Shown here one piece after another: positions 7,825-16,194 of a stretch of DNA of 35,577 nucleotides (position 1 is its first letter; every line of letters starts with the position of its first letter). The DNA comes from an uncultured Acetatifactor sp. (GTDB taxonomy: Bacteria; Bacillota; Clostridia; Lachnospirales; Lachnospiraceae), in contig CAJTLR010000038.1 in NCBI GenBank assembly GCA_910577185.1, forward strand, positions 1-35,577, in the 5' to 3' direction. Below the pieces are notes generated by a model. That model was not told the DNA's origin. It did not search any database and saw nothing but the letters and a program-made list of their open reading frames with translations. The translations under genes were made by a program, and so were the position numbers.

Positions 7825-8832
7825 TTACTCCCCACAGCGGCTGCATGGCGCATACCCCTTTTCCGCTGCCAAAGTGATATCCATGGAATGAACTGTCCTC
7901 TTCAATCCGGAGCACTCTCTGCTATAATGGTATCTGTCGCCTTCCTTTGTAATATAGAACATGGCAGGCCTGCTGCCATCCGTACATCTTGCACACGGAT
8001 AGTACCTGCCTCCGTTCTGATTGCGTTCCTGTTCTACCGCTCCTGCCGGAATCAGCCTGGTTGAAAGACGCAGATGCGTACAGTCTGTACTTAAGTGATA
8101 TACCGTTCCCGTCTCCGTAACATAAACAATACGTATGTCTTGCTCTCCGGAAGCTTCTCCGCCGGACAGTCCATAGCCATTCCATATATGGGCGTAAAAC
8201 CTATTTGCCATCCGGAAAGAGGGAAAACCTATCAGGCTGCTCCAGGGCGAAACAGAATAGGTAACCACAAGTTCTATTTCGTCTTCGGGGCCAAATATTT
8301 CGCTCTCCCAAAACTGCAGGCTCGTTCTTCCATTGGTAAGCGGGGAGCGGTCCAGGTAGTCACCTCCCGCGGAACCAATCACCTGATTTCTCACATAAGT
8401 AGAAGAAATGGCAATTCCCGCCACTCCCTTCCACCAGTCTCCGGCCTCTCCCTCTCCTTCCGGCTTCTCTCCGCTGCTCACCGCATATCCGTATACCGCA
8501 AGCTTACTGCCGATCTGCCATAATGCCAGCTGAAGATTCCCATGCAGCCGAATCATTTCAATGGCACATCCCAGATTCAGAAAGAAAAAAAGAAATAGAG
8601 GGAGTACAATTGCCGCTTCCACTGTCATTCCTGCATCCGGTCCTTTGCACAGGGAGGCAAACAGTGAAGTCCCCTTTATGAAGTCGGACAGGATGGATGG
8701 TAAGCTCATGCCGCCATCCGGAAAAGAATCCGGATTCCGGGCTGAATCCGGACATTTGTTTCGATATGTCGGAGAAGGTTTCTTTTTTTCAATGAATTGT
8801 TTTTTGTTGTTTCCGCTCCATAAAAGGGACAT
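7825..8832 (-). CDS. TadE-like pseudopilin with two Ada-like Cys/His modules
   Basis: This 335-residue protein has an unusual 68-residue N-terminal extension before the prepilin-like segment GMTVEAAIVLPLFLFFFLN (69-87). An exported middle region follows. The C terminus carries two tandem modules of the form YHxSxxC...PCxRC: H246, C251, C280, C283 and H302, C307, C330, C333. These resemble the Cys4-type metal site of Ada repair proteins and would suit zinc binding, here predicted on the outer face. The ATG at 8832 lies 7 nt after GAGGTG; a GTG at 8835 is too close. It is 19 nt past the DUF5702-like stop, in the Tad operon. The metal and the role are inferred. Confidence 0.82.
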   Translation of the reverse strand: MSLLWSGNNKKQFIEKKKPSPTYRNKCPDSARNPDSFPDGGMSLPSILSDFIKGTSLFASLCKGPDAGMTVEAAIVLPLFLFFFLNLGCAIEMIRLHGNLQLALWQIGSKLAVYGYAVSSGEKPEGEGEAGDWWKGVAGIAISSTYVRNQVIGSAGGDYLDRSPLTNGRTSLQFWESEIFGPEDEIELVVTYSVSPWSSLIGFPSFRMANRFYAHIWNGYGLSGGEASGEQDIRIVYVTETGTVYHLSTDCTHLRLSTRLIPAGAVEQERNQNGGRYYPCARCTDGSRPAMFYITKEGDRYHYSRECSGLKRTVHSMDITLAAEKGYAPCSRCGE

Positions 8833-8851
8833 CACTGTTCACCTCACTCTC

Positions 8852-10354
8852 TCAATGATAACTTTTCCGTCTTGTAATCTCATACTCAAAACCATGTCTG
8901 CTTCCCACTTTCACATATGCCTCCACCGTTTCATAACAGCCGTCCAGCCGAAACGCGGAATTGCCAGGGGTATTCCTGATATCCGCTTCCACCATATTCA
9001 TGGCACGCGCGGTAATGGTATTGACATTCGTAAACATCATAAAAATTCTCAGATAGTCTATGTAGCCAAGTCCTTCTTCTCCGGCCCCCTTATCCTGTAA
9101 ATCCCCTGCCAGCGCCGCAGACAATCCATAATGCCAGCTATTGTCATCCTTCAGAAGCGGAACCTTCCCTCCGGCCAAAAGAGTTTTCACATCATATATG
9201 CTTTCCGCATAGGCCCATGCCAGAAGAATCGCCCCTTCCAGAATCGGAATCAGCTCCGGCAGTAAAATCAGAGTACAGACCAGACCTGCTATCAGCTTGA
9301 TCTCTGCGCGTTTTGCCTCATTTGACCACAAATACATGGCATTTGCCGCTTCCCTGAGTATGCACAGCCTGTTAGCCATGCTACGCAGGTTCTCTATATC
9401 GCTTCCATTTCCCACAATCAGATACTCTATCTGATAGCGAAGGGCGTCCTCCTCACATTCCGCGCCATACCTCCCCATGCACTGTAGTAAATATTCCTGA
9501 AACAAGAACTTCTCCAACAGCCCTCCCGTTTCCGACTGCGCTTTCTGCTCCAAATTGCCGCGGTTTATCTGTCCCCGCTCCATTCTTGCCATCACCAGAT
9601 TATCCGTATCAAGTGCATTCTGCGACAGAGTTTCCTCACCTTCTGTTACAAGCTTCAAAATACCCAGGTTCTTTTTCCCCTCCAGGGCTTCTGTCGGATT
9701 ATAGAGCTCCACGGTTTCCCACTCTCCCTCTTCGATCTCAACCTCCGTACCGTTATACTCTGCCATCCATTCCCCAATCTGTGCATCCAGATCCTGTTTT
9801 TGGGCTTCTTCCTTACCCTCTTCCAGTCCATTGACTTCCACCACCTGCATCCATTCCTGAATGTCCTGCAGCAGCCCAATACCTATGTCTGATTTTACTG
9901 CCTCCACTGCACAATTCCGGAACACCCCGCCATCATAGTCCGTCAATATGGATACTTTTTTCAACTGGGCCTCTTTTACTTCCAGTCCGAAAAAATCACC
10001 ATATATGAATTTTGAAAACAAAATATCATCATAGCTGAAGTTCCTGGCAAGATACTTTCTCAAATGAGACTCTGTATTGACTTTGCTGCATGAGCCTGTC
10101 CCGTAAGAAGAATCAATGGCAAACAAATTGTACTGTTTCATCAGTTCCCGGTGATACTCTGCCATAATACTCTGAAGCCCGATATCCATGACACATTCCG
10201 TCTCCATACGCGCCCCGTTCCTGCGGGCCCCATCTATCAGAGTCATGCAAAGAGACAGAATCACCGCCAGGCACAGCGCCAGACAGACTGTCAGGTATGC
10301 ATTGGGCTTCTGTTTCCCACTGCCGTTATCTTCTCCTCCCCTGACGTTTAACAT
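8852..10354 (-). CDS. DUF5702-like Tad-associated membrane protein
   Basis: This 500-residue protein has a short basic N terminus, a transmembrane helix at about 19-40 (YLTVCLALCLAVILSLCMTL), a long acidic extracytoplasmic region, and another hydrophobic stretch around residues 355-385. It resembles the DUF5702 proteins found in Clostridia Tad loci in the position of TadG-type pseudopilins. The ATG at 10354 follows GGAGGGG by 4 nt; a frame extending to 10399 lacks an SD. It sits between the Flp pilin and a TadE-like gene. A structural role in the pilus base or as a minor subunit is inferred from position. Confidence 0.78.
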   Translation of the reverse strand: MLNVRGGEDNGSGKQKPNAYLTVCLALCLAVILSLCMTLIDGARRNGARMETECVMDIGLQSIMAEYHRELMKQYNLFAIDSSYGTGSCSKVNTESHLRKYLARNFSYDDILFSKFIYGDFFGLEVKEAQLKKVSILTDYDGGVFRNCAVEAVKSDIGIGLLQDIQEWMQVVEVNGLEEGKEEAQKQDLDAQIGEWMAEYNGTEVEIEEGEWETVELYNPTEALEGKKNLGILKLVTEGEETLSQNALDTDNLVMARMERGQINRGNLEQKAQSETGGLLEKFLFQEYLLQCMGRYGAECEEDALRYQIEYLIVGNGSDIENLRSMANRLCILREAANAMYLWSNEAKRAEIKLIAGLVCTLILLPELIPILEGAILLAWAYAESIYDVKTLLAGGKVPLLKDDNSWHYGLSAALAGDLQDKGAGEEGLGYIDYLRIFMMFTNVNTITARAMNMVEADIRNTPGNSAFRLDGCYETVEAYVKVGSRHGFEYEITRRKSYH

Positions 10355-10414
10355 GACACCCCTCCCCTTCCAGTCCGGGGCTTCCCCCGGACTGTGCAAT
10401 ACATACTGTTGCAG

Positions 10415-10591
10415 CTATACCGTGTTTGCCTGTGATGTGATCTTCTTGAATATATTGTTCACCACCTGGGTAATCTGGCTTTTAAATATGATCACCAGCC
10501 CCACAAGCACCACAATAATCAAAATGATTTCCACGGTTCCCATTCCTTCTTCCTCTGTCAAAAACTGTCTGATTCCCTTCAGGTTCTTCAT
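10415..10591 (-). CDS. flp: Flp family major pilin
   Basis: This 58-residue Flp prepilin has a leader ending FLTEEEG, then MGTVEIILIIVVLVGLVII as the hydrophobic assembly helix. Cleavage after the glycine leaves the conserved glutamate at position +5, as required for class III/Flp pilins. It forms the Tad pilus filament after processing by the A24 peptidase. The ATG at 10591 follows GAGAGG by 5 nt; an upstream in-frame ATG at 10663 would add an untypical leader. It is in single copy in this window, between tadC and the DUF5702-like gene. Confidence 0.94.
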   Translation of the reverse strand: MKNLKGIRQFLTEEEGMGTVEIILIIVVLVGLVIIFKSQITQVVNNIFKKITSQANTV

Positions 10592-10679
10592 ACCTTCCTC
10601 TCTTTCCCCGCTTTTGTAAGCGGTCAGCAAATTATTTGTGTCCCAAAGCGGGACTGTCACCAAAATATATATGAAATCT

Positions 10680-12119
10680 TTACATATTCGAAAAGGCCGG
10701 AAGCATAATAATTGCCATGACCACCACCAGCATCAGCACCATTGGTACCAGCAGCTTTGTCCCTGCTTCCTCTCCCATCTTTTTACTCTGCTGCAGCCGT
10801 TCTTCCGCTGATTTTTCCGCCTCCTCCCGCAAGCGTTCCATCAGGGTGCTGTTTCCCCTTTTCAGGTTCTGTGCCAGCAGCGCGCTGAGTTTCACATACT
10901 CCTGCAGTCCGGTTCTCTTTCCGAAGTGTTCATAGGACAATCCTTCCGAAATCCCCGAATACAATTCCCTGCAGGTATAAAGCATCTCTTCATATGCCGG
11001 TGAAAATCTCCCACCGTTCCTGCGTTTTACCTCATAATCTCCGGCAATCTTCTGAAAAGCTCCCCTGATGGTCATACCCGCTCCCACAAACAGCACCAGC
11101 TTATGGACGATCTCCGGATACTCCCGGCGAAGACTTTTCTTTCTCTTTTCCAATTGTTCATGCAGGTCCTTGTCCAAAAATATAAACACCAGAACTGACA
11201 CTACCAATGTTCCCGCCCACATCAGCAGACTATTGTCCTCCACAATCTGCCTCCACTGAATTTCCTCCCCCTGCCAGCTGGCCGGCAGTCTCCATTCCGC
11301 TTCCCTCACACTGTCACTCTGGGACCGTATCAGCAGCTCTTCCATCTGCCGATATCGCTCTTCCTCTTCCGTAAGCTGCTGCGGCATCAGCCGCACATGC
11401 AGCTCCTCTGTCTGTTCATACCCCCCGTAAGACAGATACGCCTTTATAATCACATCTTCCTCATCTTCTATTGTGAATACTTGTCCTGTGTCACTTAAGC
11501 TTCCCGGACTGGAACTTTCCCATTTTACAAAAACCGGAAATTCCCCATAATGCTCCCTCAGGACCAGATCTTCCGTGACACAGCCCAGGCTTTCGTTTCT
11601 GCCCAATATATATTCCGGCAGCCGGGCTCTCAGTTCCTCTGTCAGGGCCTCTATTTCTGCCTCCGGCAGCAGTCTGGGTTCTATCTTCACCCTGAAATCC
11701 ATCTGCTGCTGTCCATAATCGGCCGCAACATTGATTTCACGTTCCCCTTCCTGATAGTTGAGCCTGTGTATGGCGCCATCCTCTCCCAGAATGATTTTTT
11801 CCTGTGCACTGAATCTGCATGCTGCACCAAATAATGTGCCGGCCAATATTACTGCCATACACAGGGCAGTCTTTCTGACATAATACTGTGTCTTCAGACA
11901 TTCCCTGGATTCTCCGGGATGAAGCTGTACCAGATCTTTTTCCACCTGAGGAGAAGAAAACAGTTTCGGAAAATGACGGCATGTCTTTTTATAAAGATAC
12001 ATGGCTATTTTATAAAAAGGCTTCAGCACAGAGGCCGTCCCCTGCCCCGTCTCTTCTTTCCGCGCAAAGTACAGCAGTCCCAAAAAACAGAAAGAAATTA
12101 TCATTGTAATCCAGTACAT
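10680..12119 (-). CDS. tadC: TadC-like platform protein with large internal domain
   Basis: This 479-residue inner-membrane platform protein belongs to the Tad pilus machine. A type II secretion F-type domain occupies about 335-479, with helices at about 300-320 and 455-475. The N-terminal part has helices at about 4-20 and 86-103. Between them and the F domain lies a roughly 200-residue acidic soluble insertion (about 104-300), presumably extracytoplasmic, that ordinary TadC (about 300 residues) does not have. Its strand-rich sequence hints at a beta fold. The ATG at 12119 follows a G-rich SD. It starts 12 nt past the tadB stop and precedes the pilin gene. Confidence 0.85.
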   Translation of the reverse strand: MYWITMIISFCFLGLLYFARKEETGQGTASVLKPFYKIAMYLYKKTCRHFPKLFSSPQVEKDLVQLHPGESRECLKTQYYVRKTALCMAVILAGTLFGAACRFSAQEKIILGEDGAIHRLNYQEGEREINVAADYGQQQMDFRVKIEPRLLPEAEIEALTEELRARLPEYILGRNESLGCVTEDLVLREHYGEFPVFVKWESSSPGSLSDTGQVFTIEDEEDVIIKAYLSYGGYEQTEELHVRLMPQQLTEEEERYRQMEELLIRSQSDSVREAEWRLPASWQGEEIQWRQIVEDNSLLMWAGTLVVSVLVFIFLDKDLHEQLEKRKKSLRREYPEIVHKLVLFVGAGMTIRGAFQKIAGDYEVKRRNGGRFSPAYEEMLYTCRELYSGISEGLSYEHFGKRTGLQEYVKLSALLAQNLKRGNSTLMERLREEAEKSAEERLQQSKKMGEEAGTKLLVPMVLMLVVVMAIIMLPAFSNM

Positions 12120-12130
12120 CCCTTCCCCCC

Positions 12131-12901
12131 CTATATCATTTCCGCGGTAATCCCTTTCATAATATGCTCCCCCAGACAGAAGGCCCCCAAATATACGCCC
12201 AGACAGCAGGTCATAATGACAGCCCCTGCCAGATTATGGTACAGAGGATTAAAATACCCCCTGTTTCCCATGTCAATATACAGCAATATTCCAAAAGGCA
12301 TCCCTTTCATCACCATCAGTTCCATCTTCTTTCCTCCCAGCAGCATTTGTATTTCCTGCCGCAGTTCGATCTGTCTGCCAATCTGGCCTGCCGAGCTCCT
12401 GATAATTTCAGCCATATTCCCGCCATTTCTTTTGGCAAGCGCAAATATCTGTGCAAACTGGCCGATATCCTCACATCCGCTCCTGGCAGCAATATCCATC
12501 AGAAGTTCTTCCAGGGATATATTGATATTCAGCCCCCTTCTGATAAAATTCAGCTCCCTGCCAATCAGCGCATTCTCCCCGAACATCATCTCCATATCCT
12601 GCCTGCACTCCAAAAAAGCGTTCTCCACAGAATAACCTGCCTGAAGGGATGTTGCTACCGCCAGAATGCACTCCCTGAACTGAGATGCCAGTTCTTCCCT
12701 GTCCCTTTCAGCCTTTTGTCTGCCAATCCCCAAAAAAGCCATAACTCCTATCGCGGAAAGGGGGATAACTGCCAGATAACTGCGATAGAAAAAATATGCC
12801 AGGAGACAAGTGATACCCGCACAGAGGCAGACAGCCAGTATCCTCTCCCCTCTTTTCCAGCTGACCTTACGATAGTCCTGCCGCCTTAAGTTTGTTTCCA
12901 T
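12131..12901 (-). CDS. tadB: TadB-like platform protein
   Basis: This 256-residue membrane protein has two N-terminal helices (about 21-60) and a type II secretion F domain (about 70-185) followed by two C-terminal helices. Motifs typical of the family include CILAVATSLQAGYSVENAF and ALAKRNGGNMAEIIR. TadB with TadC forms the inner-membrane platform driven by the CpaF ATPase. The ATG at 12901 is 9 nt after AAGGAG and lies inside the end of cpaF, overlapping it by 35 nt, which suggests translational coupling. Confidence 0.93.
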   Translation of the reverse strand: METNLRRQDYRKVSWKRGERILAVCLCAGITCLLAYFFYRSYLAVIPLSAIGVMAFLGIGRQKAERDREELASQFRECILAVATSLQAGYSVENAFLECRQDMEMMFGENALIGRELNFIRRGLNINISLEELLMDIAARSGCEDIGQFAQIFALAKRNGGNMAEIIRSSAGQIGRQIELRQEIQMLLGGKKMELMVMKGMPFGILLYIDMGNRGYFNPLYHNLAGAVIMTCCLGVYLGAFCLGEHIMKGITAEMI

Positions 12902-14084
12902 GTCTCAGCGCTCCTTTCCTGCACAATTTTCCCAATACATTCCCTTTCCCATCCTCTCCCTCTTCCTCAAAGAGAAACAAGGGGTTCATCACAATCTCAT
13001 TGTTTTCATACCCTGCCAGTTCTGTTATTTCCAATACCCTTCTGGATTTGTCCCGCAGCCTTCCCAGGTGCACAATAAGATCCACACCTGATGCAATCTG
13101 CTGTCTGATTGCCGCCAGCGGAAGGTCCATCCCCATCAATACCATATTTTCCAGGCGTGCCAGCATATCCCTGCCGCTGTTTGCATGTCCTGTGGACATG
13201 CTTCCGTCGTGTCCGGTATTCATGGCCTGCAGCATATCCAATGCTTCCGCTCCCCGCACTTCGCCCACAATGATTCTGTCGGGTCTCATTCGCAGGGACG
13301 ACCTGATCAGTTCCCGTATCGTAATTTCCCGGCACCCCTCCACATTGCTGTTGCGTGTTTCCAGCCGCACCAGATTCGGCAGCCCCTGCAGCTGCAGTTC
13401 TGCACTGTCTTCAATTGTAATGACTCTTTCTTCCGAAGGAATATAGTGTGACAACACATTCAGAAAAGTGGTTTTCCCGCTTCCGGTTCCGCCGCTTATA
13501 AAAATATTGTACTTGGCCTTTACAAGCTTTTTTAAAAAGTCCGAGGCCTCAGCCGAAATAGAATTCATGCGGAGCAGACGCTCCATCGTGACAGGCTTAT
13601 CAGGAAAACGTCTTATTGTGACGATAGGACCGTTCAGGGCGATAGGATTCATGACGATATTCACTCTGGAACCGTTGGGCAGCCTTGCGTCCACAATGGG
13701 CGATGCTTCATTCACCACCCGGTTGCATCCTGCAACAATCTGCTGTATCACGTCCTGCAGCTTTTCCGTGGATTCAAAGCCGATATCCAGCTCCCTGAGC
13801 TTTCCCTCCTGTTCCACAAATATATGATCCTTTCCGTTTATCATAATTTCCGTAACCGAACTGTCTTCCACAAAAATTTGCAGAATATCCAGCCGTCTCA
13901 GGGAATCGAACAGTTCTTTTTTCAACTGTCGCCTCATCTCTGCAGGACACACCAGCAGGCTTTCCTGCTCCAGTATGATCTCGTCTATGGTATCCTCCAC
14001 ATCCTCATCCGTGAAGTCTTTTACAAAATCCAGACGCTCCTGCACCTTATTCCGCAGTTCCTTTTTTAAATTTCCATAGTCCAT
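12867..14084 (-). CDS. cpaF: CpaF/TadA family pilus ATPase
   Basis: This 405-residue secretion ATPase powers Tad pilus assembly. An N-terminal helical domain (1 to about 60) precedes the conserved core. The Walker A motif GGTGSGKT is at 198-205, the Walker B region RIIVGEVRG at 270-278, and the histidine box NTGHDGSMSTGHANS at 289-303. The length and motifs are complete, so the enzyme looks active. The ATG at 14084 follows GGAGG by 6 nt. The gene lies about 100 bp after cpaE and overlaps tadB. This is the only intact P-loop ATPase in the Tad locus. Confidence 0.96.
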   Translation of the reverse strand: MDYGNLKKELRNKVQERLDFVKDFTDEDVEDTIDEIILEQESLLVCPAEMRRQLKKELFDSLRRLDILQIFVEDSSVTEIMINGKDHIFVEQEGKLRELDIGFESTEKLQDVIQQIVAGCNRVVNEASPIVDARLPNGSRVNIVMNPIALNGPIVTIRRFPDKPVTMERLLRMNSISAEASDFLKKLVKAKYNIFISGGTGSGKTTFLNVLSHYIPSEERVITIEDSAELQLQGLPNLVRLETRNSNVEGCREITIRELIRSSLRMRPDRIIVGEVRGAEALDMLQAMNTGHDGSMSTGHANSGRDMLARLENMVLMGMDLPLAAIRQQIASGVDLIVHLGRLRDKSRRVLEITELAGYENNEIVMNPLFLFEEEGEDGKGNVLGKLCRKGALRHGNKLKAAGLS

Positions 14085-14186
14085 ACATTGCCTCCTTCAT
14101 GCCATCTCCCATTGCTTCCCCGGCGTCCGGAGAGAACCCGGCTGACTTCCAGTCCGCATCTGACCTAATTCCGTTCAGGCCCCTCT

Positions 14187-15200
14187 TCATTCCGGCACTT
14201 CTTTCATCTCCCGGATCAGTCTCCTGACCAGATCTGCCATATCGCCTTTGGTCAGCTGTTCCAGTTCTTCCGGCAGTCTGCAGATATGGGGAATGCACAA
14301 TCTCTTTGTCTTGCCAAGGACATCCCCGAATTCATACATTGCCAGAATCTGTTCATACTGGAGAAGCTTGCCCTGGGCAATTCTGTCTTCCAGTGTCAGC
14401 GTATATACTTTCGTACACAGTCTGAGAATTTCAAACAGTCCCTGCATACTCTCGCTTAAATCCAGGACCACATACGCATATTCATCCAGTTCCTCTATCT
14501 TCTGCAACAGTCCCAGCCACTCTGCAGCCGTGACGGTCAGCAGATTCTGGCCCGATTTCATGGGCGGGATATAGTCAAGCCTCCCTTTGTGTTTCAGCAT
14601 CGTCTGAAGGCGCAGGCGAAACTTATCCTTTTGTGCATTGAGAAAGTAAAGCAGGTCTGCCATATCCAGGGTCTGCATATCCGGCAGCAGTTCCGTGCGC
14701 CCTGCATAGTGTTCAAAGTTCAGATACAGTGTGGGATGCTCTTCCGCAAGCATCAGGCTCATGGTCAGCGCAAAGGAAGTCTGCATACACCTCCTGACCG
14801 GGGAATAATTCCCGATAAATACAGTTTTACGGTTTATTCCCGGCAAAGACAGCGGTTGGTCTGCCACTTCCATGTAAATACCAAGGAGCTGCTTCAGTAT
14901 TTCTTCCGCTTCCTGATATTTATCCACATAGAAGACATCATCCCATTTCATGACCCCGCTTTCGTTGAGTACTACCAGCCGTTTGGGGCTTAAGTTCTGC
15001 AAATTCTGGCAGAACGCAGACTCAGCCACTACCAGCATTTCTATCTCCCGCTGCTCCACGCCAAGCATGTCCTCCACATTTGTATAGGTATGCAGCTCCC
15101 ACGGCAGGCTTTTGCGTTTATTTAGAAAATCCGTCATCAGCTGCGCAAACTCTTCCTCCACATCACACAGTGCCATAACCCTGCAAATCTTTTCTTTCAA
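14187..15200 (-). CDS. cpaE: CpaE/TadZ-like protein lacking a Walker A motif
   Basis: This 337-residue protein matches CpaE/TadZ in position and layout. Residues 1-110 look like a receiver-type fold without a clear phospho-acceptor, and residues 125-337 like a MinD/ParA-type fold. The expected KGGxGKT P-loop after the first strand is replaced by GNYSPVRRCMQTS at 130-142, while the later strands TLYLNFEH and YAYVVLDLSES are retained. It probably acts as a localisation or scaffold factor without normal ATP hydrolysis (inference). The start is TTG at 15200, 6 nt after GGAGG, overlapping the preceding stop codon by 4 nt, which implies translational coupling. Confidence 0.8.
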   Translation of the reverse strand: MKEKICRVMALCDVEEEFAQLMTDFLNKRKSLPWELHTYTNVEDMLGVEQREIEMLVVAESAFCQNLQNLSPKRLVVLNESGVMKWDDVFYVDKYQEAEEILKQLLGIYMEVADQPLSLPGINRKTVFIGNYSPVRRCMQTSFALTMSLMLAEEHPTLYLNFEHYAGRTELLPDMQTLDMADLLYFLNAQKDKFRLRLQTMLKHKGRLDYIPPMKSGQNLLTVTAAEWLGLLQKIEELDEYAYVVLDLSESMQGLFEILRLCTKVYTLTLEDRIAQGKLLQYEQILAMYEFGDVLGKTKRLCIPHICRLPEELEQLTKGDMADLVRRLIREMKEVPE

Positions 15201-15703
15201 TAGACACCTCCCAAATACATAAGCACACTGATCAGCACCGGACCTGACAGACAGATTCCCACACGGCGCTTGTCCGTTTCCGCTTCCAGATACAGCTTCC
15301 ATTTACCTGCTGTCATTCCCTCCTGCAGATACCGGCACAGATACCGTATCCTCTCCCTGAAAATATGTCCCCTCCACATTTTAAAAACTGAAATTACTGC
15401 TGCAGCCAGCAAAGAACAGAACAAGAAAACAAGAACTTTTCCGAATGGCAGATACCCCGCCGTCACTCCCAGAAGTTTCACATCCCCGGCACCCACGCTG
15501 CCGATTTTGAAAAGCGGATAGAATAATACCATAACGGCTGCCGTCTGCGCCAGATAAAATATCATTCCCGATAATTCCCCATCCAGCAGACGCCATCCTA
15601 TTCCCAGAAATGCCATGGCCAGAACCAGATTATTGGGGATACGCTTGTCTTTGTAATCATAACCGCAGGCCGCTGTTAAAAATACACACAAAGCCGCCAA
15701 CAA
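15197..15703 (-). CDS. A24 prepilin peptidase, first gene of Tad operon
   Basis: This 168-residue membrane aspartyl protease of the A24 family has catalytic aspartates in YDYKDKRIPN (near residue 16) and GSVGAGDVK (near 73). It is longer than the second peptidase at 7327-7737, with a basic C-terminal segment (about 112-145) before a last hydrophobic helix. The start is TTG at 15703, 5 nt after AGGAG. It is the first gene behind the promoter at 15806-15834. Having two prepilin peptidases in one Tad locus suggests different substrates, such as Flp pilin versus TadE-type proteins, but the sequence does not tell which. Confidence 0.92.
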   Translation of the reverse strand: MLAALCVFLTAACGYDYKDKRIPNNLVLAMAFLGIGWRLLDGELSGMIFYLAQTAAVMVLFYPLFKIGSVGAGDVKLLGVTAGYLPFGKVLVFLFCSLLAAAVISVFKMWRGHIFRERIRYLCRYLQEGMTAGKWKLYLEAETDKRRVGICLSGPVLISVLMYLGGVY

Positions 15704-15805
15704 ACCATCTCCTTTTCCTTTTATCTTACTTGATTTCTAAGGCGAAATATGCCTTCTGAACTACATGAATCATTTGAACTTCCTGATTTGTTATATTGTA
15801 AAAGC

Positions 15806-15834
15806 ATTATAGCCAAAGTCTGTTCTGATTGCAA
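15806..15834 (-). promoter_or_regulatory. promoter of the Tad operon
   Basis: The minus strand reads TTGCAA, 17 nt, TATAAT. Start is predicted near 15800, leaving a leader of about 95 nt. This leader contains a small hairpin (AAGGC/GCCTT, 15739-15755) but no obvious terminator or known riboswitch. Confidence 0.88.
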
Positions 15835-15843
15835 GAGGTAAAT

Positions 15844-15864
15844 GCCAAAAAAATATATTTTGGC
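15844..15864 (-). terminator. possible weak terminator after bofA
   Basis: A perfect 7-bp stem GCCAAAA/TTTTGGC with a 7-nt AT loop follows the bofA stop by a few bases. The T residues are inside the hairpin and only ATTT follows, so termination would be weak. The Tad promoter begins just beyond it. Confidence 0.4.
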
Positions 15865-15870
15865 GGAAAT

Positions 15871-16065
15871 CTACAAAAATTTATAAAGCCCAATCCCATA
15901 AAGTGCCAGAAGCCCAGGTAATCCAAGGATTCCGGATGTCAAAACCGTAAAACCGTTAATTCCTACCCCCAGGGAAATTCCTGCTTTTTCCAGAACAGAA
16001 TTCAGAAAATACATTGCGATAGTTCCCAGAATACATCTCATAAAAATATTTAAAATCCGCTCCAT
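15871..16065 (-). CDS. bofA: BofA-like pro-sigma-K processing factor
   Basis: This 64-residue protein has two hydrophobic segments and the BofA signature GINGFTVLTSGILGLPGL at about 37-54. In Bacillus, BofA sits in the outer forespore membrane and restrains the SpoIVFB protease that matures sigma-K. The ATG at 16065 is 8 nt after GGAGG; an ATG at 16080 lacks an SD. In B. subtilis yaaL and bofA are adjacent. Here the YaaL-like gene is nearby but divergent, across a 614-bp gap. BofA proteins occur in Clostridia outside a clear sigma-K pathway, so the role here is uncertain. Confidence 0.85.
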   Translation of the reverse strand: MERILNIFMRCILGTIAMYFLNSVLEKAGISLGVGINGFTVLTSGILGLPGLLALYGIGLYKFL

Positions 16066-16101
16066 GTATACGCCTCCCATTCTCTTCGTTTCTTTTCGGG
16101 C

Positions 16102-16116
16102 TCACCGGCACATCAT
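16102..16116 (-). other. four-codon mini-ORF (MMCR-stop)
   Basis: ATG ATG TGC CGG TGA follows GGAGG by exactly 6 nt, on the minus strand upstream of bofA. It has a strong SD but almost no coding capacity. It may be a leader peptide for bofA or the truncated end of a gene that once followed the hairpin element. Nothing in the sequence decides between these. Confidence 0.35.
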
Positions 16117-16194
16117 AATAATCCTCCATTCTTGCTCATTACGCAAATTTGGGCGTAAGCACAAATTTGCCTGTGAAAAATTTATTTTTCACAG
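16117..16194 (-). repeat. hairpin-SD leader-like element upstream of bofA
   Basis: On the minus strand a perfect 11-bp AT-rich palindrome (CTGTGAAAAAT / ATTTTTCACAG, 16171-16194) is followed by a 9-bp inverted repeat GCAAATTTG/CAAATTTGC (16143-16170) and then GGAGG, 6 nt and ATG. The order AT hairpin, second inverted repeat, SD, 6 nt, ATG parallels the 92-bp dispersed element although the sequences differ. Only one copy is in this window. Confidence 0.55.
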
